Translations under genes and position numbers: made by a program
Notes under the pieces: generated by a model
The model's database searches: none
The model's input: the letters and a program-made list of their open reading frames with translations, nothing else
Told to the model about the DNA's origin: nothing
Shown: one piece after another, positions 47,221-55,131 of the stretch
Position numbering within the stretch: position 1 is the first letter of the stretch
How the letters are laid out: the number at the start of each line of letters is the position of its first letter
DNA from: an uncultured Pelagibacteraceae bacterium
GTDB taxonomy: Bacteria; Pseudomonadota; Alphaproteobacteria; Pelagibacterales; Pelagibacteraceae
Direction: 5' to 3'
Assembly: GCA_902531175.1 (NCBI GenBank)
Contig: CACADE010000003.1
Span: 62,001-126,000 of the forward strand
Length of the DNA stretch: 64,000 bases

Positions 47221-47827
47221 GAATAAAAGTTTATTTATAAAAATATTGTTATTCTTTCTAGTGCACATAAATGCAAGTGCAATAGAAAAGGTTATATTAT
47301 TCGGCGATAGTTTAATGGCGGGTTATGGTCTACCTAAAGAGCAACACTTATCTTTGGTTTTAGAAAGTAATCTCGTTAGGAGTGGTTTAAATATTAAGGT
47401 AATAAATGGAAGTGTGTCAGGTAGTACTTCTTCTGGTGGATTGAATAGAGCAGAATGGAGTTTATCAGAACCCGGTATTGATCTAATCATCCTTGGTCTT
47501 GGGGCAAATGATATGCTTAGAGGAATTCAACCAGATGAAACTGAAAGAAATTTAGAAGAAATAATTAAAATTGCTAATAGTAAAAAAATAAAAATTATAA
47601 TAGCTGGGATGGTTGCGCCAACATCTCATGGAACTAAATATAAAAAAAATTTTGATGCTATTTATCCTAAATTGTCAAAAAAATATAATTTACCTCTAAT
47701 TCCATTTTTGTTAGAAGGTGTTGCTCTTGATCCAAATCTAAATCAACAAGATGGAATACATCCTAACAAAGCTGGAACAATAGTAATAAGTAATACAATT
47801 CAAGATATTATTTCAAAAAATTATTAG
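47219..47827 (+). CDS. tesA: GDSL-family esterase / lysophospholipase TesA
   Basis: Periplasmic SGNH hydrolase acting on thioesters and lysophospholipids. Starting at ATG 47219, the 202 residues begin with a signal peptide (about 1-20) and have GDSL with Ser31, GANDMLRG, and the Asp-His pair in DGIHP. A longer frame to 47156 would remove the signal peptide from the N-terminus, so I reject it. AAGAAG is the only weak ribosome site seen. Confidence 0.93.
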   Translation: MNKSLFIKILLFFLVHINASAIEKVILFGDSLMAGYGLPKEQHLSLVLESNLVRSGLNIKVINGSVSGSTSSGGLNRAEWSLSEPGIDLIILGLGANDMLRGIQPDETERNLEEIIKIANSKKIKIIIAGMVAPTSHGTKYKKNFDAIYPKLSKKYNLPLIPFLLEGVALDPNLNQQDGIHPNKAGTIVISNTIQDIISKNY

Positions 47828-47833
47828 TTTGTT

Positions 47834-48835
47834 ATGAAAAAAAAATATCATCATTTAGCTAATGGCACATTTCGAAATCCTGAAGGATCAAAAGTCATTG
47901 ATATGAATTTCAATTGGTCGTTTAAGGTCTTTAACCAAGAAAAAAAAAAATTAGATATGACTTTTCCTGAAAGTAATATTATTAAAAAAGAAAAAGTTTT
48001 ATTGGATTTAAATAATTTCCAAAAAGAAGATTATGTAGCGTGGATAGGTCATGCAACATTTTTATTAAAATTAGGGGAAACAACAATAATAACAGATCCA
48101 GTTTTTTCAAAAAATGCAGGACCTTTATTTTTTGGGCCAAAGAGATTTACCGAACCAGCATTAAAACTTAATGAGATACCAAGAACAGATATTTTTCTAC
48201 TAACTCACAATCACTACGATCATCAAGATATGAAAACAATAATGAGATTTCCTTATAAAGAATCTAAAGTTCTGTTACCTTTAGGACTAAAAAAATATTT
48301 TAAAATTAATAGATTTAAAGATGTAAATGAAATGGATTGGTATGATCAAATAAGAATAAATCATAATTTAAATATTACTTTTTTGCCATCAGTCCACTGG
48401 TCAAAAAGGAGTTTAACGGATACTAACAAAACTTTATGGGGCAGCTATTTGATTGAATACAAAGGAAAAAAAATATTATTTTCATGTGATACTGGTGTTG
48501 GAAAAATATATAAAGAATTGGGAGATAAGTATGGTCCAATTGATTTAACATTTATTAACATTGGCGCATATAATTTTTATCCTATGGCTTCAATTAAAGA
48601 TTCTTCTGCTTACCACACTAACCCTGAAGAAGCCCTTGGACTTGCTAAAGATTTAAAAAGTAAAAAAGTAATTGGAATGCATTGGGGAACTTTTGTCTTA
48701 TCACTTGAACCAATATTAGAGCCCCCTTTAAGGTTTAAGCAAAATGCAGAAAAATTTGGATTTAAAAAAGATGATGCAATTATTTTTAAAATTGGTGAAT
48801 TTAAATTATTTAAAGAGCTTTTTGATACTAACTAG
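47834..48835 (+). CDS. Metallo-beta-lactamase-fold hydrolase (NAPE-PLD / UlaG-like)
   Basis: Zinc-dependent hydrolase of the beta-lactamase fold. The 333 residues show WIGHATFLLKL, ITDPVFS and the metal motif LLTHNHYDHQD, with further ligands in SCDTG and MHWGTF. The pattern GPLFFGPKRFTEP is typical of the group that includes NAPE-hydrolysing phospholipase D, so a phospholipid substrate is possible. No signal peptide is seen. The 3' end overlaps the next, convergent gene by 8 bases. Confidence 0.88.
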   Translation: MKKKYHHLANGTFRNPEGSKVIDMNFNWSFKVFNQEKKKLDMTFPESNIIKKEKVLLDLNNFQKEDYVAWIGHATFLLKLGETTIITDPVFSKNAGPLFFGPKRFTEPALKLNEIPRTDIFLLTHNHYDHQDMKTIMRFPYKESKVLLPLGLKKYFKINRFKDVNEMDWYDQIRINHNLNITFLPSVHWSKRSLTDTNKTLWGSYLIEYKGKKILFSCDTGVGKIYKELGDKYGPIDLTFINIGAYNFYPMASIKDSSAYHTNPEEALGLAKDLKSKKVIGMHWGTFVLSLEPILEPPLRFKQNAEKFGFKKDDAIIFKIGEFKLFKELFDTN

Positions 48836-49892
48836 AATTTTCCATCAACCACAATCCATCTTGATTTAAAAAATATAGTTTACCATTTATAGGATGAATT
48901 TGTATGTCTCTGATTCTTCCAATTTTATCTTTAAATATTATTTCCTCTTTTACGTTTGATAAATCATTAAACTCTAATTTTCTTAAAGACTTATCTTTAA
49001 GAGAAGTAATTAATGCATGACCATTCCATTCTTTAAATTCATTCCCTTTATAAATTGTGATTGCACTTGTGGCTATAGATGGAACCCAATATTGAATGGC
49101 TTTTGTAAAGCCAGGTTTCCATTTTGGCCCTATTGGTAGACCTGAATAATTTGTGCCACCCCATCCAAGAATTTTCCAACCATAATTTTCACCTTTCTTT
49201 GCTTCACCAAACCAATCGCCTCCTTTTGCGCCATGATTGCTCATATAAATTTTTCCATCAAAAGGTGATAAAGCTAAGCCTTGAGGATTTCTTACACCAA
49301 TTTGATATATTTCAGGTAGCCAGTCTGATTTCCCCTCAAAACGAGGATTGTCTTTTGGAATGCCACCATCTAGATAAATCCTAATTATACTTCCTGGATG
49401 TTTATTTCCATCTTGAGCAATCATTCCCCCGCCTCTTTCGCCTGCAGAAGCAAATAAATAATTGTCTTTAATTACCAGTCTTGAACCAAAATGATAGGGC
49501 GAGTCAATTGGTGGATTGGCTTGAAAAATATTTTTAAAATTTAATTTGTTTTTATTAAATTTTGCACGTGCAATTGAAGTACTAGTCTTCCAATTACTTC
49601 TATTTTCTGTGTATGAGATATAAATGTAATCTTCATTATACAGAATGTCCAATAATCCTCCCTGTCCATATTCTACAAAATTTAAGTTATGACCAATTTC
49701 ACTCATCTCTCTTGTTGAAATATTAACAAGTTTTATTTTGCCACCTTTCTCGGTAACAATCATTTCATTATCATTAACGAACGACGAACCCCAAGGTGCT
49801 TCTAATTCAATAATTTTATTAAAATTAAAATTTTTACTAAATGAATTAGTTGAGAATAATATTAAGGATAAAAGAAATAATAATTTCTTCAC
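48828..49892 (-). CDS. Secreted PQQ-type sugar dehydrogenase-like beta-propeller (YliI/Asd type)
   Basis: Predicted periplasmic soluble aldose dehydrogenase-like protein. I start at GTG 49892, one base after the SDR stop, which gives a Sec signal peptide (KKLLFLLSLILFSTNSFS) at the N-terminus and 354 residues; upstream ATGs in the same frame lie inside the SDR gene. Propeller landmarks are APWGSSFV, GLLDILY, SAGERGGGM, GVRNPQGLALSP, SNHGAKGGD and GENYGW, which match the soluble glucose dehydrogenase family. Whether PQQ is made or taken up by this cell is not known. Confidence 0.87.
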   Translation of the reverse strand: MKKLLFLLSLILFSTNSFSKNFNFNKIIELEAPWGSSFVNDNEMIVTEKGGKIKLVNISTREMSEIGHNLNFVEYGQGGLLDILYNEDYIYISYTENRSNWKTSTSIARAKFNKNKLNFKNIFQANPPIDSPYHFGSRLVIKDNYLFASAGERGGGMIAQDGNKHPGSIIRIYLDGGIPKDNPRFEGKSDWLPEIYQIGVRNPQGLALSPFDGKIYMSNHGAKGGDWFGEAKKGENYGWKILGWGGTNYSGLPIGPKWKPGFTKAIQYWVPSIATSAITIYKGNEFKEWNGHALITSLKDKSLRKLEFNDLSNVKEEIIFKDKIGRIRDIQIHPINGKLYFLNQDGLWLMENSS

Positions 49893-49893
49893 T

Positions 49894-50604
49894 CTATGAA
49901 AGTTTTGATCTACCACCATCGACAGCAATAATTTGTCCTGTAACCCAAGAACTGTCTTCAGTTATTAGAAATTTTGCAAGCGAAGCTGAGTCTTTACCTT
50001 CTCCAAGTCTTTTTAATGGATGGGCTTTTGCTATACCATCAGCTAAAACTTTATTTTTAAGCATTGGCTCTGCAATTTTTGAATTAGTTAAACTTGGAGC
50101 AATGCAATTTACTCTTATATTAGGAGCAAATTCTGCTGCTAAAGAAACAGTTAATCCTTCAACAGCTGCTTTAGTTGAAGCTATAATTGCATGATTTGTA
50201 AAACCCCTTTGAGCAGCAACAGTTGAAAACAAAACAATCGATCCTTTATTTTTTTTTAAACTTTCTTGATAACCTTTAATTAAATCTACTGCGGAATATA
50301 AATTTAGTTTCATACATTTTGTAAAATCTTGTTCTGAAACCATTCTCAAAGGTTTTAAATCAATTGAACCAACACAATAAGCTATACCTTTGATATCATC
50401 TATTTCGGACTTAATCTTTTCAACAAAACCATTTTCTAAAACATCAGAGACTGTATATTTACAATTTAGTTTTTCAGACAAAGATTTTGTTCTTTCTTCA
50501 TCCCTACCAATTAAATGTACTTCTTTGCCGGCTGCGCATAACTGTTCGGCTAAATTAGATCCGATAGATCCTGTCGCACCTACTACTAAATATTTTTCTG
50601 ACAT
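49894..50604 (-). CDS. Short-chain dehydrogenase/reductase near the photolyase genes
   Basis: Classical SDR of 236 residues with the cofactor motif GATGSIGSN (8-16), R37-type residue after the second strand (IGRDEER) favouring NADP, AYCVGS in place of the usual NNAG, catalytic Ser in LFSTVAAQRG and a shortened active-site region in which the usual YxxxK reads IIASTK. The Tyr is thus replaced by Ile at the expected place, which may alter catalysis. An SDR gene is often found beside PhrB-type photolyase genes in marine bacteria. It is divergent from the photolyase gene with a 27-base gap. Confidence 0.82.
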   Translation of the reverse strand: MSEKYLVVGATGSIGSNLAEQLCAAGKEVHLIGRDEERTKSLSEKLNCKYTVSDVLENGFVEKIKSEIDDIKGIAYCVGSIDLKPLRMVSEQDFTKCMKLNLYSAVDLIKGYQESLKKNKGSIVLFSTVAAQRGFTNHAIIASTKAAVEGLTVSLAAEFAPNIRVNCIAPSLTNSKIAEPMLKNKVLADGIAKAHPLKRLGEGKDSASLAKFLITEDSSWVTGQIIAVDGGRSKLS

Positions 50605-50631
50605 AAATTTTTAAAGAGCTATATATAGTTA

Positions 50632-52122
50632 ATGAAATTATTTTTTCTACTTGGAAATCAGCTTTTCTCAGAGAAATATCTAGAAAAGTACAGAAAAGAC
50701 CACTTTTTCTTTATGGCTGAAGATTATCAGCTGTGTACTTACGAAAAGCATCATAAACAAAAGATATTATTGTTCTTATCTTGCATGCGATCTCACGCAG
50801 ATAGACTAAAAAAAAATAAATTTAAATTAGAATATTCTTCGATCGAGGATAAACCTTTCAAGCTGGATTACACAGAAAAATTAAAAAAAATAATTAAAGC
50901 AAAAAAAATTAAAGAAATTTCAAGTTTCGAAATTGAGGATAAGTTTTTTGAAAATAAAATTAACAATTTTTTAAAAAGGGAAAAAATTAAATGGAATATT
51001 ATTCAAACACCAATGTTTTTAAATTCTAGAGAAAAATTTAAAAACTATTTATCAAAATCAAAAAAACCTTTTATGGCAGTTTTTTATAAAGATACTAGAA
51101 GAGATTTGGATATACTCATGAAAAAAGATGGTAATCCAGAAGGAGGCAAATGGAGTTTTGACGAAGAAAATCGAAATAAACTTCCAAAAAATATATCTAT
51201 ACCCAAATTTCCTAAAATTACTGAGACTGTTCATACGAAAAAACTAAAAATTTTAATTGATAAAAACTTTAAAAGTCACCCAGGTAATACGAAAGATTTT
51301 TGGTTTGCTACGGAATATGATGATGTAATTAAATTATTAAATTTTTTTATTAAAGAGAAATCAAATTTATTTGGGGATTATGAAGATGCAGTTGATCAGA
51401 AAGACAATATATTATTTCATAGTGCTTTAAGTCCTTACATCAATTTAGGTCTTATCACTCCAGAATTTATCATTAAAAAAGTTTTAGATTTTCACAACAA
51501 AAATAAAATAAGATTAAATTCCTTAGAAGGTTATATTCGTCAAGTAATCGGATGGAGAGAATTTATGAGGGGAATATATCAAAGCTATTCAAAAGAAATG
51601 GAAACTAGAAATTTTTTTAAACAAAATAGAAAAATGAAAAACTCATGGTACGAAGGAACAACAGGATTACCACCTTTAGATTATGCTATTAAAAATGCAT
51701 TGAATTATGGTTGGTCACATCATATTGAAAGGTTAATGATCTTATCAAACATAATGAATTTATGTGAAGTTAAGCCAACATATGTTTACAAATGGTTTAT
51801 GGAAATGTTTGTGGATTCCTCTGACTGGGTAATGGTCCCGAATGTTTATGGAATGGGGCTTTTCAGTGATGGGGGAATATTTGCAACAAAACCATATATT
51901 TGCGGCTCCGCTTATTTCATGAAAATGATGGATTTTAAAAAAGGAGAATGGTGCAATACCATGGATGGTCTTTATTGGAGATTCATAAATAGAAATAGAG
52001 CCTTCTTTTTAAAAAATCCCAGACTTTCTATGATGGTTAGAATTTTCGATAAAATGAAACCTGATAGAAAAAAATTAATTTTAGCTGAGGCAGAAAAATT
52101 TATTAAACAAAATACTGCATAG
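50632..52122 (+). CDS. PhrB/CryB-like photolyase-related protein
   Basis: Member of the photolyase-related (DPRP, FeS-BCP) family that includes the 6-4 photolyase PhrB of Agrobacterium. The 496 residues have an N-terminal Rossmann-like antenna domain (about 1-200) and a helical FAD domain (about 215-490) with GYIRQVIGWREFMRG, HHIERLMILSN, DWVMVPNVYGM and DGLYWRF. Canonical members bind a 4Fe-4S cluster through four Cys; here only Cys378, Cys424 and Cys441 occur in the C-terminal half, and the usual CxxC is absent. Probably a light-driven DNA repair enzyme; a photoreceptor role cannot be excluded. Confidence 0.9.
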   Translation: MKLFFLLGNQLFSEKYLEKYRKDHFFFMAEDYQLCTYEKHHKQKILLFLSCMRSHADRLKKNKFKLEYSSIEDKPFKLDYTEKLKKIIKAKKIKEISSFEIEDKFFENKINNFLKREKIKWNIIQTPMFLNSREKFKNYLSKSKKPFMAVFYKDTRRDLDILMKKDGNPEGGKWSFDEENRNKLPKNISIPKFPKITETVHTKKLKILIDKNFKSHPGNTKDFWFATEYDDVIKLLNFFIKEKSNLFGDYEDAVDQKDNILFHSALSPYINLGLITPEFIIKKVLDFHNKNKIRLNSLEGYIRQVIGWREFMRGIYQSYSKEMETRNFFKQNRKMKNSWYEGTTGLPPLDYAIKNALNYGWSHHIERLMILSNIMNLCEVKPTYVYKWFMEMFVDSSDWVMVPNVYGMGLFSDGGIFATKPYICGSAYFMKMMDFKKGEWCNTMDGLYWRFINRNRAFFLKNPRLSMMVRIFDKMKPDRKKLILAEAEKFIKQNTA

Positions 52123-52250
52123 TGAGAAAAGAAAATTTACCCACAAAAATTTGCCCTGTATGTAAGAGACCTTTTACTTGGAGAAAAAAATGGAAATTAA
52201 ACTGGGATAAAGTGAAATATTGTTCTAAGAAATGTTCAAAGAACAACTAA
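52122..52250 (+). CDS. DUF2256 zinc-ribbon peptide
   Basis: A 42-residue protein starting at GTG 52122, sharing one base with the photolyase stop. Two Cys pairs (CPVC and CSKKC) frame the conserved TWRKKWKLNWDKVKYC block, so it should bind one zinc. DUF2256 genes are regularly found next to photolyase or cryptochrome genes, as here, and are sometimes fused to them, which suggests a shared task. Its biochemical role is unknown. Confidence 0.88.
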   Translation: MRKENLPTKICPVCKRPFTWRKKWKLNWDKVKYCSKKCSKNN

Positions 52251-52320
52251 GAATTTAATTTTAATAATTATTTAATCTTTCTGAAATAATTTTGTATCTT
52301 ATTTAAATTATAAATTTTTC

Positions 52321-53709
52321 ATGCAAAGAAATTTAGTACTAATTCTATTATTAATACTTTTCAACAGTTCACAATCTCTAGCAAAAACATTTAATGTCAA
52401 AAATTCAAAAGATTCTGGTCCTGAAAGTCTAAGGCATGCACTTTTAAAGGCATCTAAAAGTAAAGAATCATCAAAAATATTAATTACAACTGAAGATGAA
52501 ATAATTATTAATTCAACTTTAGAATATACAGGACTACAACCCCTAGATATAGTAGGGTCAGGACAGTCTATTAAAACTACCCAAAATCAAACACTCCTCT
52601 TTATTTCAAATGGTGCTGACCTTACAATATCTAATTTAAATTTTTATGGAGTAGGTGGATTTAGTATTAAAAAAGGAGGATGGGGCAAAGGTATATTTGT
52701 AGATGTTAGAGACGACCAAAAAGGTTTAGTAAATGTAATTTTAAATAACGTTTCTGTTAACGATGTTGCCAGTCATGGAATTCATATTTCTGACTGCAGT
52801 CTAGCCGATGACTGTGGTGGTGGACAAGGCGGTGGGGGAGAAGGTTCAGATGCTTCCATTAAAGTTGTAGTTGATAATTTAACAATTAGTAATGTAGGAA
52901 ATGGAAGATTTGATGCGGATGGATTTAGGATTGATGAAAGAGGCATTGGTGATATCGATTTCAAAGCAAGTAACTCTCTGTTTACTCTTGTTGGTGCGGA
53001 TGGAGTTGAGTTAGATGAAGGTAATGCTGGAAATGTTAATGCTACAGTAAATAATTCATCTTTTGTTTTAAATGGAGCATATTGTGATCCAAAACTTTTA
53101 AAACCATTTATGCCCAAACAAGATGAAGGTGAATTTGATGATAATGTGAGAAAAGAAGACAGTATACCTGGAAAGATTAAGGGTACCCCAGATGATAGAT
53201 GTTTTGAGAGAGAAGTTGATTTGTATGACTCTGGTTTTGTTAAAGAATTTGAATTTGGCATAGATTTAGATGATGGTTTTGATATTGATGAAGCTGGTCC
53301 CGGAAATTTAGTTGTTACCATTAATAACTCATTTATAAATGGAAATTTAGACGAAGGTTTAGATTTTGATGAAGCAAATAATGGTGATATATTTTTAACT
53401 ATCAACAACACTATTTCTATAAATAACACAGACGATGGTTTTAAAAATTCTGAAGAAGATGATGGTTCAGTTATAGCAAGTATTGATGGTGTAATTGCTG
53501 TAAAAAATGGTGGTAAAGGAATTGTGCTTGAAGAGGAAGGTGTAGGTGATGTGAGAGCGTTTATTGAAAGTACAATTACAAACACCAATGATGATAGTGA
53601 TAAAACTGGATTAGAGGCAGTGCAAGAAGATGTTGGATCTGGTATTATAAAAATTGTTAATTCTCAGTTGTTTGATGGTATTGATGCTGAAGGTGTCCAG
53701 CTAAAATAG
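52321..53709 (+). CDS. Secreted acidic beta-helix protein with 27-residue repeats
   Basis: Function unknown. The 462 residues begin with a signal peptide (about 1-21, ending SQSLA). The first half resembles a right-handed parallel beta-helix (ESLRHAL, LTISNLNFYG). A Gly-rich loop (about 164-174) follows. From about 198 the chain shows exact 27-residue repeats with the pattern DG-x-x-[ILF]-DE-x4-G-[DN]-x5-[IV]-NN-[ST]: two units at 198-251, an insertion of charged sequence with two Cys (252-315), then four units at 316-423 and a degenerate end. The acidic DG/DE positions suggest calcium binding. It sits between two photolyase genes, with a 70-base gap upstream, so it may have its own promoter. 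Confidence 0.8.
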   Translation: MQRNLVLILLLILFNSSQSLAKTFNVKNSKDSGPESLRHALLKASKSKESSKILITTEDEIIINSTLEYTGLQPLDIVGSGQSIKTTQNQTLLFISNGADLTISNLNFYGVGGFSIKKGGWGKGIFVDVRDDQKGLVNVILNNVSVNDVASHGIHISDCSLADDCGGGQGGGGEGSDASIKVVVDNLTISNVGNGRFDADGFRIDERGIGDIDFKASNSLFTLVGADGVELDEGNAGNVNATVNNSSFVLNGAYCDPKLLKPFMPKQDEGEFDDNVRKEDSIPGKIKGTPDDRCFEREVDLYDSGFVKEFEFGIDLDDGFDIDEAGPGNLVVTINNSFINGNLDEGLDFDEANNGDIFLTINNTISINNTDDGFKNSEEDDGSVIASIDGVIAVKNGGKGIVLEEEGVGDVRAFIESTITNTNDDSDKTGLEAVQEDVGSGIIKIVNSQLFDGIDAEGVQLK

Positions 53710-53710
53710 A

Positions 53711-53941
53711 TTAACAACAAGAACAACTTGTCTTTTTCTCTGATTTTTTTTCTTCAATTACTTCTTCCCTAGCTGCTGATTGTTCAAGAATTTTTGCTGC
53801 TTCAGCTTCTTTCTCTTTTAATATTTTATTTTCAATGTATGCGTAAAGAGAGTTGAAACCTAATTTTGAAGCTTTCTTTTCTTCGTAATTCCTTCTGCCT
53901 TTAAGATTTTCAATAATTTCAAGAACTTGCGGGTTATTCAT
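53711..53941 (-). CDS. Small coiled-coil protein with C-terminal CSCC tail
   Basis: I do not recognise a named family. The 76 residues have a helical first part with LGFNSLYAYIENKIL, a long charged coiled-coil stretch (about 38-68, rich in Glu, Lys and Ala) and the tail TSCSCC. The terminal Cys cluster could bind a metal or a persulfide or be oxidised. It converges with the beta-helix gene with one base between stops and lies 41 bases downstream of the second photolyase-like gene on the same strand. Confidence 0.65.
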   Translation of the reverse strand: MNNPQVLEIIENLKGRRNYEEKKASKLGFNSLYAYIENKILKEKEAEAAKILEQSAAREEVIEEKKSEKKTSCSCC

Positions 53942-53982
53942 ATTATTGTTATCTCATAATTTTGATAATTTACAATAGTTCT

Positions 53983-55125
53983 TTAAAAAAATTCTTTAAT
54001 TATAGTTGGTATATACTTTTTGAAATTAAAAAAACCTTTATTGCAATATTTCCAAGAACTCCGGTCTAAATTACGATAAAGAAATTTTATATTATTTATT
54101 CCTTGAGAAGTTAAAAAATCTAAGTTTTCTCCAACACAAGGATATAAAAAATAACTATTCTCAATTGTTTTAAGCTTACCAATATCAATAATTCCACAAT
54201 CCAAAGATTTTTCATCCAACCTTCTTTTTTGATCTTGAATTAAATTAGTCTTAAATTTCACTGTTTTTTCACTAAGTTTAATATTTCTACTGTCGTTATT
54301 ATTATTAACTAAATAAATCTTTTTAAATTTATGGTCTTTGAAATCAGTCAACTCAAAAGAAAGATTATTATCAAAAATAATTAAATTTTGCTCATCCAAA
54401 CTTACTGGATTACTAAAATCTTTTAAGACAGCCTTGTATATTTTCTCGCTAACTTTAGGTGGCGCATTCTCATTTAAATTAATGTTATTAAATCTGTTAT
54501 TAGTAAATTTTTTTATATTCCATTCACTTGCCAAATAATGCTTACCTTGTGTTTGTATCCCAGCAACCCATCTCCATCCTAATGTATTAGATGCTGCATC
54601 TCCATCATAGAGATGCTTCATAAAAAGTTCAGCTCCTAATTGCCAAGGTAAATTTAAAGTAAAAATCCAGATACTGGCAAACCACATTCTTGTATGATTA
54701 TGAAGGTAATTAAATTCTTTTAATTCTTTAACCCACTCATTAAAACATTCTATATTTGTATTTCCATCAATGGCATTTAAATAATCTTTATTATCTTTGT
54801 ATTTTTCTCTTATAATTTTTAGTTCTATTATATAATCTGTCCATACATTAGGTCTTAATTCTAACCATCCTTTCCAATAAGTACGCCACAAAACCTCCTG
54901 AATAAATTTTTCATTTTTAGAAAATGAAAATTTCTTTAAGGCTTTATCTATAACTTCTAACTCATTTAATATTCCATGAGATATATATGGAGAAATACAA
55001 GATATATTTGATCTTTTATCTGGACCAAAATCAAAATTTCTCAATCTTGAATATTCAGAAAGATTATTTTCAACAAAATTATCTAGTTTATTAGTGGCTT
55101 GCGCCCGACTTGGTTCAAAATTCAT
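53983..55125 (-). CDS. Photolyase-like protein lacking the N-terminal antenna domain
   Basis: The 380 residues begin directly with the photolyase FAD-binding helical domain (about 1-215): SPYISHGILNE, EKFIQEVLWRTYWKGWLE, YLHNHTRMWFASIW, DGDAASNTLGWRWVAG. These match the flavin- and DNA-binding parts of the photolyase/cryptochrome family. The usual antenna domain in front is missing, and a separate alpha/beta-looking domain follows instead (about 240-380, with NLIIFDNN and KIYLVNNN strands and a KGFFNFKKYIP end). The domain order therefore appears reversed. Repair activity and antenna pigment are unknown. It follows argG with a 6-base gap, on the same strand. Confidence 0.87.
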   Translation of the reverse strand: MNFEPSRAQATNKLDNFVENNLSEYSRLRNFDFGPDKRSNISCISPYISHGILNELEVIDKALKKFSFSKNEKFIQEVLWRTYWKGWLELRPNVWTDYIIELKIIREKYKDNKDYLNAIDGNTNIECFNEWVKELKEFNYLHNHTRMWFASIWIFTLNLPWQLGAELFMKHLYDGDAASNTLGWRWVAGIQTQGKHYLASEWNIKKFTNNRFNNINLNENAPPKVSEKIYKAVLKDFSNPVSLDEQNLIIFDNNLSFELTDFKDHKFKKIYLVNNNNDSRNIKLSEKTVKFKTNLIQDQKRRLDEKSLDCGIIDIGKLKTIENSYFLYPCVGENLDFLTSQGINNIKFLYRNLDRSSWKYCNKGFFNFKKYIPTIIKEFF

Positions 55126-55131
55126 GATATT

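Noticed and set aside
52782-53588. Long open frame of 268 codons opposite the beta-helix gene
   Set aside because: The plus-strand gene has a signal peptide and exact protein repeats. The opposite frame gives low-complexity Ser/Pro sequence and merely mirrors the repeat.
53276-53590. 81-base periodicity that could suggest a CRISPR-like or tandem DNA repeat
   Set aside because: The periodicity is at protein level (27 residues); the bases differ strongly between units and there are no constant repeats with unique spacers.
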